Shown piece after piece: positions 8,884 to 17,588 of a stretch of DNA of 64,000 nt. The notes under the pieces are model-generated. The model ran no database searches and was not told where the DNA came from. It saw only the letters and a program-made list of their open reading frames with translations. Source of the stretch: CAWHJB01 sp963698715 (GTDB lineage Bacteria > Chloroflexota > Anaerolineae > Anaerolineales > UBA4823); assembly GCA_963698715.1 (NCBI GenBank), contig CAVORW010000003.1, forward strand, positions 372,001 to 436,000, given 5' to 3'. Within the stretch, counting starts at the first letter, position 1, and every line of letters begins with the position of its first letter. A program made the translations under genes and the position numbers.

Positions 8884-9751
8884 CTACCACTGCCGCTGAG
8901 CGCGCGCTCTTGAGCGAACAATGGTTGCCAGCAGGTTCATTCCCAACACAAAGACCAGTAAAACCAGGGCGGTTCCGTACTGAATTCTGACTGGCATTCC
9001 GGGTACCTGGGTAGAAATGACAAACAGGTGATAAGGCAGGGCCATGGTAGCATCCAAAGGCGAGTGGGGCAACCGGGGCAGGAAAAATGCTGCCACTGTA
9101 AACAGGATTGGTGCAGTTTCGCCGGCAGCTCTTTCCAACCCTAAGATTACCCCGGTAAGGATGCCGGGTAGAGATTTCGGGTAAAACAATCCGCCGGATT
9201 GTTTGCCAGCGAGTAGCTCCCAGTGAGATGCTAACTACTCGGAAAGCCTGAGGCACAGCCCGCAAAGCTTCCTCCGACGTGCTGATGATCACCGGCAGAG
9301 TCATTATCGAAAGCGTCAGCGATCCAGCCAGGATGCTGGTGCCAAAATTCAGGAACAGAACAAACAGCCCCAGCCCGAAGAGGCCATAGACTACTGAGGG
9401 AATCCCGGCCAGGTTAATGATAGCAATTCGAATCAGACGCGTCCAGCGGTTTTCGGATGCGTATTCCGAAAGGTAAATGGCTGCGCCAACACCCAACGGC
9501 ACCGAGAAAAGCGCTGTGCCCAGGGTCAGGTAAAATGTGCCCACGATGGCTGGTAAAATCCCGCCCGCTCGCATGCCATCACTTGGGAAGCCGGTAATAA
9601 ACTCCCCGGAGATTGCGGGCGCACCCTGAATAACGATGTAGATTACTACGACGATAATGGGAATAACAGTCGCCAGTGCAATCAATGTTAAAATGCCAAA
9701 CGCGATTTGTTGAGCGCGCTGTCGAGATGTGGAAGAGGTTCTGGCTTTCAT
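8884..9751 (-). pseudogene. pstA: Phosphate ABC transporter permease PstA, frameshifted
   Basis: PstA and PstC form the membrane channel of the high-affinity phosphate importer. The first reading frame (from 9751) has the expected membrane segments and the permease block RAVPQAFRVVSISLGATRWQTI. It then leaves the family after RRIVLPE. Another frame continues with KSLPGILTGVILGLERAAGE and ends at 8884 after FVLGMNLLATIVRSRARAQ. Removing one base from the G triplet at 9179-9181 rejoins them as IVLPKSLPGIL, giving about 289 residues, normal for PstA. Without the repair, translation would run on to 8786 as an unrelated tail. This is either a sequencing indel or a real inactivation. A +1 slip at the CCC codon is a remote option. 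Confidence 0.88.
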
Positions 9752-9778
9752 CGTTTCAATAAGCTTTGATCATAGGGT

Positions 9779-10675
9779 TCAGGAGAGAATGCGTTCAGCC
9801 CGCTTGCGTTGGCGAAAAACCACTGCCGAAGCCGTCACATTGACGATCAAAGAGATCAAAAACAAAACGATCCCGATCATAAACAGCACATGGTAATGCA
9901 CGCTTCCATTGGCGACTTCACCCATCTCGGCCGCGATTGTAGCAGTCATGGTCCGGGCGGGCGCAAACAGCATCGCCAGGCTGGTTTGAATGACGGGTGC
10001 ATTGCCAGTCACCATCATGACAGCCATGGTTTCACCGATCGCTCGTCCAACTCCCAGCATAACGGCTGTCAGCACTCCAGAGCGGGCTGCCGGCAGTGTA
10101 ACGCGCCAGATCGTCTGCCATTCCGTTGCTCCCAATGCCAGAGCAGCATCGCGGTAAGAGCGGGGCACCGCATCGAGCGCATCCTCAGCAACTGAAACAA
10201 TTGTAGGAATGGCGATTCCGCCCAGCAAAATTGAGCCTGTAAAGGCAGTCAGGCCGGTCGGGAGATCCAAAACCCGCCTCAGATATGGGGATAACACCAG
10301 GATGCCTAAAAAGCCCAAAACTACCGATGGCAATCCACCCAAGATCTCTACCAGCGGTTTTAAGATTTCGCGAGCCCACCTGGGAGCAATCTCGGAGATA
10401 AAAATTGCGGTGCAGATTCCGACTGGTACGGCGATCAGAGCCGCGCCTAAGGTGACTATCAAGGATCCGCCCATCAATGGCAGCAACCCGAAATAATCCT
10501 CAATCGGGTACCAGCGGGTGCTGAACAAATTCGAGAGTGAAACCTCCCCCAGGGATTTTACGCCTTCACTCATTAAAAAGTAGAAGATCATGGCAACGAA
10601 GATAATTGCAGAATATCCGGAGGCCTTAATAAGACGAGTAATAATAAATTCTTGTGTGCTAATGCTTTTATCCAT
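9779..10675 (-). CDS. pstC: Phosphate ABC transporter permease PstC
   Basis: This 298-residue inner-membrane subunit has six predicted membrane segments. It has the permease EAA-type loop DAVPRSYRDAALALGATEWQ, followed by RSGVLTAVMLGVGRAIGETMAV, both typical of PstC. I start at ATG 10675. A GTG two codons upstream (10681) is possible. It lies between pstS (15 bp upstream) and pstA (27 bp downstream), all on the minus strand, so pstS-pstC-pstA-ATPase is one operon. Confidence 0.95.
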   Translation of the reverse strand: MDKSISTQEFIITRLIKASGYSAIIFVAMIFYFLMSEGVKSLGEVSLSNLFSTRWYPIEDYFGLLPLMGGSLIVTLGAALIAVPVGICTAIFISEIAPRWAREILKPLVEILGGLPSVVLGFLGILVLSPYLRRVLDLPTGLTAFTGSILLGGIAIPTIVSVAEDALDAVPRSYRDAALALGATEWQTIWRVTLPAARSGVLTAVMLGVGRAIGETMAVMMVTGNAPVIQTSLAMLFAPARTMTATIAAEMGEVANGSVHYHVLFMIGIVLFLISLIVNVTASAVVFRQRKRAERILS

Positions 10676-10690
10676 ATTCACTTGCTCTGA

Positions 10691-11662
10691 TTAATTCGGC
10701 TCCACTCGGGATATTGGTCGCGTGCTTACAGGAACAAAGCCCAGTTCAGCGACAATCGCCTGGGCCTCCACTGTGAAAATCCAGTCCAGATAGTCTTTTA
10801 CAGCCCCTGTCGGCTGGCCATTGGTGTACATGTACAGGTCGCGGGCAATCGGATAGGTATCGTTGTTGACACTGTCCACTGATGGATAGATATATGGCTC
10901 GCCCACCTGGCGGGAGACGGCAATGACCTTCATGTCCTCGGTCACGTAGCCGAGACCATCATAGCCGATCGCGTTTGGGTTATCTCGGATTTCAGCGCTG
11001 ATCCCCTCGGAAGATGGCAGCAGGAGTGTATCGCGAGAGAACAGGGTTTTATTATCATTCTCACCCAACCTGAGTACTTCTTCAAGAAAATAAACATGAG
11101 TGCCAGAGTTTGTCTCGCGGGAGAGCCGAACAATCGGGCGATCTTCACCGCCCACTTCCAGCCAGTTATTCATTTTCCCACTATAAATGTTGGAGATTTG
11201 CTCCAGGGTTAATTGGTTGACCGGATTTTCCAGGTTAACGATCACAGCAATCGCATCGCGAGCGATAACAAATTCGACCGGTTCGCTGCCGTTACCCTCG
11301 GCGGCAGACAGCTCTTCGGGTTTAATCTGGCGGGAGGCATTGGCAATATCCACGGTGCCATTGATCAGCGCAGCGATTCCAGTGCCTGATCCACCCCCAG
11401 TCACGGATAGGCGCACCTCAGGATGCAGGCTCTGGTAGCGCTCTGCCCAGGCCAGGGCCAGGTTGACGATGGTATCAGAGCCTTTATTTTCGATATAGGC
11501 CGTTTCAACCGGGGCATTATCGTTAGATTGTGCGAGATTCAGCCTGGAGCAGCCCCCGGACAGAAGAGACAAAACTATCAATAGCATAACGAAGAGAGAA
11601 GCATTCATCGGCGTGATTATAGCTGTTTTATAATTCATCAACAAGGTGATTTGAGGATTCAT
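10691..11662 (-). CDS. pstS: Phosphate-binding lipoprotein PstS
   Basis: PstS captures phosphate outside the membrane and delivers it to PstCA. The sequence starts with a hydrophobic signal segment and a lipobox, LLSGGC, with the lipidated cysteine at residue 38. The mature part has the family features KGSDTIVNLALAWAERYQ, the glycine-rich anion loop GGGSGTGIAALINGTVDIA, and RETNSGTHVYFLE. The start is uncertain: ATGs at 11662, 11638 and 11608 all lie before the signal segment and none has a clear ribosome site. The gene is divergent from pstB, with only 57 bp between their starts. Confidence 0.93.
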   Translation of the reverse strand: MNPQITLLMNYKTAIITPMNASLFVMLLIVLSLLSGGCSRLNLAQSNDNAPVETAYIENKGSDTIVNLALAWAERYQSLHPEVRLSVTGGGSGTGIAALINGTVDIANASRQIKPEELSAAEGNGSEPVEFVIARDAIAVIVNLENPVNQLTLEQISNIYSGKMNNWLEVGGEDRPIVRLSRETNSGTHVYFLEEVLRLGENDNKTLFSRDTLLLPSSEGISAEIRDNPNAIGYDGLGYVTEDMKVIAVSRQVGEPYIYPSVDSVNNDTYPIARDLYMYTNGQPTGAVKDYLDWIFTVEAQAIVAELGFVPVSTRPISRVEPN

Positions 11663-11707
11663 GGGCGAAAGCCAGCAAATAAGTATCTGCTTTAGTTCCG
11701 GATCGGG

Positions 11708-11713
11708 TAAAAT
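11708..11713 (+). promoter_or_regulatory. -10 box for pstB, probable leaderless transcript
   Basis: TAAAAT lies 6 bases before the pstB ATG at 11720, so transcription would begin at or next to the A of the start codon. No Shine-Dalgarno sequence precedes the ATG. No good -35 hexamer is visible at the matching distance. Confidence 0.45.
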
Positions 11714-11719
11714 TCACCT

Positions 11720-12499
11720 ATGAAAGATCAGCTCTCCTCTCCCAAACCCGTGTTTCAAATCCGCAATCTGAATTTTTACTACGGGGCTTCTCGAGCCCTG
11801 AGCATGATCGACATGGATATCCTGCCGCAGCGGGTAACAGCCTTGATTGGGCCATCCGGCTGTGGTAAATCGACTTACTTGCGCTGCCTTAATCGGATGA
11901 ATGATACGATCCCTGGAACTATCGTTGAGGGAGAAGTCCTGCTGAACGGTCAGGATATTTATTCACCGGACACCGACTTGCCAGAGCTGCGCCGGCGGGT
12001 CGGCATGGTTTTTCAAAAACCAAATCCATTCCCGCAAACCGTGTACGATAATGTTGCTTTCGGCCCTCGCGTCTTGGGTCTCACAGAAAATAACGCACAG
12101 CTAGATGAACTGGTTGTCCATAGCCTTGAGCAAGCTGGGTTATGGGAGGATGTAAAAGAGCGTTGGAAAGAAGATGCTTTAAACCTATCACTCGGTCAAC
12201 AGCAGCGTCTGTGCCTTGCCCGAGTTCTGGCGGTAGAGCCAGAAGTGATTTTGATGGATGAACCGGCCTCAGCACTTGATCCAATCGCTACTCTGCGCCT
12301 GGAGGAGTTGATTGCAGAATTGAAAGATAGGTACACGATCGTCATTGTGACCCATAATATGCAGCAAGCTGCTCGCGTGTCTGATTTCACCGGCCTGTTC
12401 TGGTTAGGCGAGTTGATTGAGTTCTCACCGACCGAAAGAATGTTTACCCGTCCTGAAAAACAGCTTTCAGAAGACTACATCACAGGACGAATGGGATAG
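11720..12499 (+). CDS. pstB: Phosphate ABC transporter ATP-binding protein PstB
   Basis: This 259-residue ATPase is the more classical PstB of the two. It has Walker A GPSGCGKSTYLRCLNRMND, which is highly typical of PstB. The segment VGMVFQKPNPFPQTVYDNVAFGPR is also family-specific. Walker B is VILMDEPASALDP. The ABC signature reads LSLGQQQRL instead of LSGGQ, an uncommon change. The C-terminal LSEDYITGRMG matches other PstB proteins. It diverges from the pstSCA operon and is followed 12 bp later by phoU, so pstB-phoU form their own unit. Confidence 0.96.
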   Translation: MKDQLSSPKPVFQIRNLNFYYGASRALSMIDMDILPQRVTALIGPSGCGKSTYLRCLNRMNDTIPGTIVEGEVLLNGQDIYSPDTDLPELRRRVGMVFQKPNPFPQTVYDNVAFGPRVLGLTENNAQLDELVVHSLEQAGLWEDVKERWKEDALNLSLGQQQRLCLARVLAVEPEVILMDEPASALDPIATLRLEELIAELKDRYTIVIVTHNMQQAARVSDFTGLFWLGELIEFSPTERMFTRPEKQLSEDYITGRMG

Positions 12500-12511
12500 G
12501 AGAATTAGATC

Positions 12512-13180
12512 ATGTCGGTTCATTTACGGACAGCTTTTGATCGTGAGTTCAAGGATATTGAGCAAACGCTCTTAGAGATGGGTAGCATGCTGGATTGGGC
12601 AATTGAACGCTCGATGTCTGCCCTTAAGGACGCAAACCAAGAACTAGCGCAGGAGATCATTGAAAGGGATGAGCGGGTCAATGAGCTGCGTTATAAAATT
12701 GAAGAGGCCTGCCTGACATTAATTGCCACACAACAGCCAGCTGCCAGTGATTTACGGGCTGTGATCGCTGTGATACATATTGCGGTTGAGCTGGAGCGGA
12801 TGGGGGATCATGCCGCAGGAATTGCTAAGACGGTCATCCTGATGAGCGAAGAGCCACTGCTCAAGACCATTAAGAAGATTCCCAAAATGGCAGAACTAAG
12901 CCGACAGATGCTGGCAGACTGCCTGCAGGCATATGTCCAGCGCGATGCGAATTGGGCGCGCCGGATTGCATCTAAGGATGCCAAAATGGATCAGCTTTAC
13001 AAATCGGTTTTTGATCGCTTGATTGTAATTATGGCTAAGAAGACCGAGCTGATTCCCCGGGCAACATACTTGAGCTGGACCGCTCACAACCTGGAACGAA
13101 TCGCAGATCGAGTCACGAATATCGCCGAGCGGATTATTTTTATGGCTACAGGTGACGTTAAGGAACTGAACGTTTCTTAG
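12512..13180 (+). CDS. phoU: Phosphate uptake regulator PhoU
   Basis: PhoU restrains phosphate uptake and Pho-regulon signalling through the Pst transporter and its sensor kinase. The 222-residue protein has the two-repeat all-helical layout. Each repeat has the acidic/arginine metal-binding motif: ELERMGDHAAGIAK in the first and NLERIADRVTNIAERI in the second. A ribosome site AGGAG precedes the ATG. No PhoR/PhoB genes occur in the window. Confidence 0.96.
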   Translation: MSVHLRTAFDREFKDIEQTLLEMGSMLDWAIERSMSALKDANQELAQEIIERDERVNELRYKIEEACLTLIATQQPAASDLRAVIAVIHIAVELERMGDHAAGIAKTVILMSEEPLLKTIKKIPKMAELSRQMLADCLQAYVQRDANWARRIASKDAKMDQLYKSVFDRLIVIMAKKTELIPRATYLSWTAHNLERIADRVTNIAERIIFMATGDVKELNVS

Positions 13181-13208
13181 CTGGTTCTGGCCATGTGTGA
13201 ATCGGGTT

Positions 13209-13253
13209 GGCTGGTTCAGATGGATGTCTGCAATCTTTCCATCCGGACCAGCC
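13209..13253. terminator. Hairpin between convergent phoU and the M55 peptidase
   Basis: GGCTGGTTCAGATGGA (13209-13224) pairs with TCCATCCGGACCAGCC (13238-13253) with two mismatches. It sits in the 80-bp gap between two converging genes, so it probably ends transcription from both sides. No long T-run follows. Confidence 0.6.
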
Positions 13254-13260
13254 GATGAAT

Positions 13261-14085
13261 TTAAGCACGGGCCAGGTTGGCGGCTGATCTGAAAGCCTGG
13301 TAAGCAGCTGGCATATCCGCGGCTTTGATTTCGATCTCTTTGGGGGCCAAGCGATGGGTATCTGGCATCCGCACCACCCGGTCAGCCATTTCTGTCGTAA
13401 AGTACTCGACGTGGATCTTCACTGGGGTCTCAACCCGAAAAGGTGCTGGCCCTTTTCCGCTCAAAAAGCGTGTAACTGCCCGTGCTGCGGCTTCACAGAT
13501 CTTTTCTCTTGCCTGGGCAGGCGCCAGGCATTCAGCTGAAATGCGTGTGCTGGCTTGCTTGACGACTGCAACCTCCAGCGATTCGAGCAGGTCTTTGGCT
13601 TCCCCACAAACGGTCTGGTCGCCGGAAATCATCAAAACTGGGGCATTGAAATGGCCACAGACAGCAGCATTTAAACCGGTTTCACCAACCAGCCGATCAT
13701 TCAGCCATACGTTGGCGATTGTGCTGCTGGACCAGGTATGGTCCAAAATAGCATGTCCTGAGCCTGCGCAGGCATGGTAGCCGATAAAGAAAACCCCCTC
13801 GACACCCTCCTGGACACCCTGTACCATGCCCAAAGGAGACTGGTTGCCAGAATTTAAGCGCGCTCGCGGGTCCAGCTTCTCAATCAAGATATTGTAGCCG
13901 GAAGAATGCCCATCCGTTACCAGCACCTCGCTGGCGCCAGCAGAGTAAGCCCCCTGGATGGCTGCATTCACATCTTGAGTCATTAAATGCCTGAAGCGTT
14001 CATATTCTGTGTGCCCGGGTGTAACCTGATCCCAGTTCACGACGCCCGTAATCCCTTCCATATCTGCCGCAATTAATATTTTCAT
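13261..14085 (-). CDS. M55-family D-aminopeptidase (DppA type)
   Basis: This is a 274-residue zinc peptidase like Bacillus DppA, which removes D-amino acids from peptides and may recycle wall peptides. The zinc-site residues fall at the positions known for DppA: D8 and E10 in AADMEG, H60 in TDGHSSG, and H104 in GYHACAG. A glutamate follows in LVGETGLNA (E135). The substrate is not determined by sequence. It is convergent with phoU and lies 94 bp downstream of gatA on the same strand. Confidence 0.9.
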   Translation of the reverse strand: MKILIAADMEGITGVVNWDQVTPGHTEYERFRHLMTQDVNAAIQGAYSAGASEVLVTDGHSSGYNILIEKLDPRARLNSGNQSPLGMVQGVQEGVEGVFFIGYHACAGSGHAILDHTWSSSTIANVWLNDRLVGETGLNAAVCGHFNAPVLMISGDQTVCGEAKDLLESLEVAVVKQASTRISAECLAPAQAREKICEAAARAVTRFLSGKGPAPFRVETPVKIHVEYFTTEMADRVVRMPDTHRLAPKEIEIKAADMPAAYQAFRSAANLARA

Positions 14086-14179
14086 TCAATGGCTCTCCGC
14101 GCAAGCACCAGATCAACCTGCAAAATGGGTGTGAGCGCAAGCATCCACACTCAGCCCCACTCATTTTGATCATCTCTTT

Positions 14180-15787
14180 TTACTGATCGTCTCTAAGAAA
14201 GTTTAATACCGCCGGTTTAATTTTACGCCAGGCGTCATCCTGGGTGGTTATTTCAAACGCCCGACCGATTTGCAGCAATGCAGCCTCTGAGAAGTCCGGT
14301 CCCAGCAACTGGATGCCGATCGGAAGCCCGCCCTGATCAATCCCGCCGGGCAAAGATACAGCCGGTATGCCGGCATGATTGGCAGGAACTGCCAATTGAT
14401 CGGAATACTGCATCATGACTGAGTCGCCATAGATATCTCCAATCGCGAAGGCTGTAGTGGGCGTAGTGGGCGTAAGAAGCGCATCCAGGCGATAGCTGCC
14501 CTGAGGGTCAAAGGCCTCGTTGAAATCGCGCCGGATCAAAGTCCGAACGCGCAGCGCCCGGTTGTAATATTGTTCGCTATATTGGGCTGCGCTGACATAC
14601 ATTCCCATTAAGATGCGCAGCTTGGGCTGCAGTCCGAACCCCTGAGCGCGAGTTTTTCGGTATAGCTGTGACAGCTCATCCACCGGCTCATTCGTTCGAA
14701 AGCCATATTTAACCCCATCATAGCGATGCAGGTTCGAAGCCGCCTCAACCCGCGAGATCACAAAATAGACCGGCACGCCATAAGGAGTGTGCGGCATTGG
14801 CACGTTCTCGACGATGTCGGCACCCATCTCCGCCAGCCGTCCGGCAGCTTTCATAACTGCGTCTTCGATCTCCTGGCTAATCGGTTCCCGGCGCAGCTCC
14901 CCAGTCTTAGGGTCTGGGTAAGTGATTTGAAAATAATCTGGTGAAAGGCCAATCCGTTTTCCACGTATGCTGTTCTCGATATTTCCGCGGTAATCGCTTA
15001 GTGGGGCTGTTGCGGCTGTCGAATCGTGCGGGTCTGGGCCGGCGATTACATTCAGCATCATGGCTGCATCGGTCACAGTCCGTGCCAGTGGGCCTGGGCA
15101 GTCCAGGGAAGAGCCAAAGGCGATTAATCCGTAGCGGGAGACCCGCCCATAAGTGGGTTTGACGCCGACCACGCCGCAAAACGCGGCAGGTTGGCGGATT
15201 GAGCCGGCGGTATCTGTACCTAAGGAAAGCGCTCCTTCACCGGCTGCGACTGCTACTGCGCTGCCGCCTGATGATCCACCTGGCACCCGGCCGGTATTCC
15301 ACGGATTGCGCGGGCTGGGTTGAAAAGCGGATGATTCGTTGGATGAGCCATAAGTGTACTCATCCAGATTGACTTTGCCCAGCATCACTGCCCCAGCAGC
15401 TTCCATCCGGGCAACTGGTGTGGCGGTATAGGGCGCTGTGAAGTTCGCCAGCATGCGGGAGGCGGCTGTCGATGGGGTCCCTCTCACACAGAATATATCC
15501 TTGACACTGAAAGGTACCCCAGCCAGCGGTCCCGGGTCTTCGCCAGCAGCCAGGCGGCGATCGACTGCATCAGCTTGATGGCGGGCTCTTTCAGCAGTCA
15601 GCGTGATGAAGGCGTGAATTTTATCTGTCTCAGCTTGGGCCTGTTCGGATGGGTCCAATCTCCCAGGCTGGCCGTCCACCAGCTCGATTCGTTCCAGGGT
15701 CGCTTCCAGGGCTTCAACAGCTGATACTTCGCGGCGTTTGATCATATCGGCCAGCAGAAAAGCAGGTAAGTCAGCAAGATTGGTCAT
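14180..15787 (-). CDS. gatA: Aspartyl/glutamyl-tRNA amidotransferase subunit A
   Basis: GatA is the amidase subunit that frees ammonia from glutamine for GatB. The Ser-cisSer-Lys triad is visible: K96 in PFSVKDIF, the cis-serine in GGSSGGSAV (about S172), and nucleophile S196 in GTDTAGSIRQP. The K/S spacing matches known GatA. The 535-residue length is longer than the usual 480-490. The extra residues appear in the N-terminal third and in the region around 280-300. The start at 15787 follows GGAAAG. gatC is 12 bp upstream, so gatC-gatA are co-transcribed, apart from gatB. Confidence 0.96.
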   Translation of the reverse strand: MTNLADLPAFLLADMIKRREVSAVEALEATLERIELVDGQPGRLDPSEQAQAETDKIHAFITLTAERARHQADAVDRRLAAGEDPGPLAGVPFSVKDIFCVRGTPSTAASRMLANFTAPYTATPVARMEAAGAVMLGKVNLDEYTYGSSNESSAFQPSPRNPWNTGRVPGGSSGGSAVAVAAGEGALSLGTDTAGSIRQPAAFCGVVGVKPTYGRVSRYGLIAFGSSLDCPGPLARTVTDAAMMLNVIAGPDPHDSTAATAPLSDYRGNIENSIRGKRIGLSPDYFQITYPDPKTGELRREPISQEIEDAVMKAAGRLAEMGADIVENVPMPHTPYGVPVYFVISRVEAASNLHRYDGVKYGFRTNEPVDELSQLYRKTRAQGFGLQPKLRILMGMYVSAAQYSEQYYNRALRVRTLIRRDFNEAFDPQGSYRLDALLTPTTPTTAFAIGDIYGDSVMMQYSDQLAVPANHAGIPAVSLPGGIDQGGLPIGIQLLGPDFSEAALLQIGRAFEITTQDDAWRKIKPAVLNFLRDDQ

Positions 15788-15799
15788 GTTGCTTTCCGT

Positions 15800-16120
15800 T
15801 CAATCCAGGTCCACATGGGGAATATCAGGAACAACGATGTAACCATCCTGGGTTTCAGGGGCTTGTGCCAGGATCTCCTGTGGATTGGCATATGGCACCC
15901 ATTCGTCCAGTCGGACAGGAGGAGTATTTTGGGCCGTATATGGAACACCATGGGACGTAGGCAGCACATCCTCGGTTAACGGGATGGCTTCTAATTCATG
16001 GATTGCTTTCAGCTGGTTGTTTAACTGCTGCCGCAGGTACTCGCTTTCTTCTTTGTTTAGTTCCAGGGCAGCCAGCTGGACCATATGGTTGAAGACTTCC
16101 GGGGTGATCTCATCACTCAT
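15800..16120 (-). CDS. gatC: Aspartyl/glutamyl-tRNA amidotransferase subunit C
   Basis: This is the small 106-residue scaffold subunit that clamps GatA and GatB together. It shows the family pattern: an N-terminal helix pair (VQLAALELNKEESEYLRQQL) and a C-terminal extended arm with DVLPTSH and DGYIVVPDIPHVD. AAAGGAA precedes the ATG. A MITE sits only 45 bp upstream, where a promoter would be expected. Confidence 0.93.
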   Translation of the reverse strand: MSDEITPEVFNHMVQLAALELNKEESEYLRQQLNNQLKAIHELEAIPLTEDVLPTSHGVPYTAQNTPPVRLDEWVPYANPQEILAQAPETQDGYIVVPDIPHVDLD

Positions 16121-16165
16121 TAAGCAGTTCCTTTGTAACTCGCTACGCGTCCAGTTTGATTACTT

Positions 16166-16269
16166 GGGAGCACTCAAAGTTTGTAGATTTGGTGTTCGGT
16201 TTGTGCGGCGCCAGCCGCACAAACCGAACACCAAAATTATTTTTTTTTCTACAACATTTTAGTACACCC
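16166..16269. mobile_element. 104-bp MITE related to the resident ISKra4-type element
   Basis: A perfect 8-bp direct repeat GATTACTT flanks the element (16158-16165 and 16270-16277). The right end, TTCTACAACATTTTAGTACA then CCC, differs at one base from the left end of the insertion sequence at 32930. The left end, GGGAGCACT..AAA..TTGTAGA, matches the other end of that element with a few changes. Inside is a perfect 22-bp stem (16188-16209 with 16214-16235, loop GCCA). There is no coding capacity, so movement would need a transposase in trans. It lies between the divergent gatC and acyl-CoA dehydrogenase genes, 8 bp from the latter's promoter. Confidence 0.85.
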
Positions 16270-16284
16270 GATTACTTCCGTATT

Positions 16285-16313
16285 CTAACACTCAAATCCA
16301 GGCATGCTATAAT
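16285..16313 (+). promoter_or_regulatory. Promoter for the acyl-CoA dehydrogenase gene
   Basis: CTAACA (16285-16290), a 17-bp spacer and TATAAT (16308-16313) form a sigma-70-like promoter. A TGC just before the -10 box gives an extended -10. The leader to the ATG at 16415 would be about 95 nt. Confidence 0.65.
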
Positions 16314-16414
16314 CAGGTTCTAAGGATGTGCCTAAAAAAGAGCGCACCTCCAGCGATTCCCAAATAACCTAGATCCGGATATAAGCCATGCGAGAATAGA
16401 CCGAGGAGGAGACG

Positions 16415-17584
16415 ATGAGCGGGTATGGTTTGATTTCGCTGACCAGTGAGCATGAAATGATCCGCCAGGCTGCCAGAGATTTTGCTCAAAAAGAGATTGC
16501 TCCGATTGCGGCTGATTTCGACGAAAGCGGCGAATTTCCAATTGAGACGATCAAGAAGATGGGTGAAATGGGCTTCATGGGGATTGAAGTTCCAGAAGAA
16601 TATGGCGGGGCTGGCATGGATACTCTGAGCTATGTCCTGGCTCTGGAAGAGATTTGCAAAGCGGATGCGTCCCACGGAACGATCATGTCGGTTAATAACT
16701 CCTTGTTCTGTTACGGATTGCTAAGGTTCGGCACCAATAGCCAAAAACAAAACTATCTGGCTGCGGTAGCCTCTGGCGAGGCAATCGGGGCTTATTCGCT
16801 GACCGAACCCATGTCTGGTTCGGATGCCGGCACAATGCGCAGCCGGGCCAGACGCCAGGGTGATGTCTACCTGCTGAATGGGCGAAAATCCTGGGTGACA
16901 AGCGGCCCAGTAGCCGATATGATTGTGGTCTTCATGATGACCGATCCGGAAAAAAAGCATCGCGGCATCACAGCGTTCATTATTGATACGAATAAGCCGG
17001 GATTTCAGGTTGGCAAAAAAGAACCCAAGCTGGGGATCAGGGCTTCGGCTACCAGTGAGATTGTGTTTGAAGATTATCAGGTACCGGTTGAAAACCGGCT
17101 GGGTGATGATGGTGAAGGGTTTAAAATCGCTATGACGGTGCTGGATGCAGGCAGGATCGGGATTGCGGCCCAGGCTTTAGGGATTGCTGAAGCAGCTTAT
17201 GAAGCCAGCCTGGTATTTGCCCGCGAGCGGGAAGCATTTGGGCAGAGGATCGGCGAATTTCAGGGGATTGCCTTTCAATTGGCGGATATGAAAACCAGGA
17301 TCGAAGCAGCCCGGCTGTTAACGTATCATGCCGCAATGGCCAAAGAACAATCCAAAAAGTCTGGAGCCCGGTTCAGTCTGGAAGCCTCAATCGCAAAGCT
17401 GTTTGCGTCCGAAATGTCCATGTTCGTTACGCATGCGGCAGTCCAAATCCATGGCGGTATGGGATACAGCAAGGAACTCCCGATTGAACGCTATTTCCGG
17501 GATGCAAAGATCACTGAAATATATGAAGGCACCAGCGAGATCCAACGTCTCGTAATTTCTCGACAGGAATTGGGATTGCGCTAG
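16415..17584 (+). CDS. Acyl-CoA dehydrogenase
   Basis: This 389-residue FAD enzyme introduces the alpha-beta double bond in acyl-CoA and passes electrons to electron-transfer flavoprotein. It has signature 1 (AYSLTEPMSGSDAGTM) and signature 2 near the C-terminus (QIHGGMGYSKELPIERYFRD). The catalytic glutamate of short/branched-chain members is E371 in EIYEGTSEIQR. GGAGGAG precedes the ATG. It stands alone after a promoter and is followed within a few bases by the large membrane glycosyltransferase gene. Chain-length specificity is not resolved. Confidence 0.96.
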   Translation: MSGYGLISLTSEHEMIRQAARDFAQKEIAPIAADFDESGEFPIETIKKMGEMGFMGIEVPEEYGGAGMDTLSYVLALEEICKADASHGTIMSVNNSLFCYGLLRFGTNSQKQNYLAAVASGEAIGAYSLTEPMSGSDAGTMRSRARRQGDVYLLNGRKSWVTSGPVADMIVVFMMTDPEKKHRGITAFIIDTNKPGFQVGKKEPKLGIRASATSEIVFEDYQVPVENRLGDDGEGFKIAMTVLDAGRIGIAAQALGIAEAAYEASLVFAREREAFGQRIGEFQGIAFQLADMKTRIEAARLLTYHAAMAKEQSKKSGARFSLEASIAKLFASEMSMFVTHAAVQIHGGMGYSKELPIERYFRDAKITEIYEGTSEIQRLVISRQELGLR

Positions 17585-17588
17585 CTTG

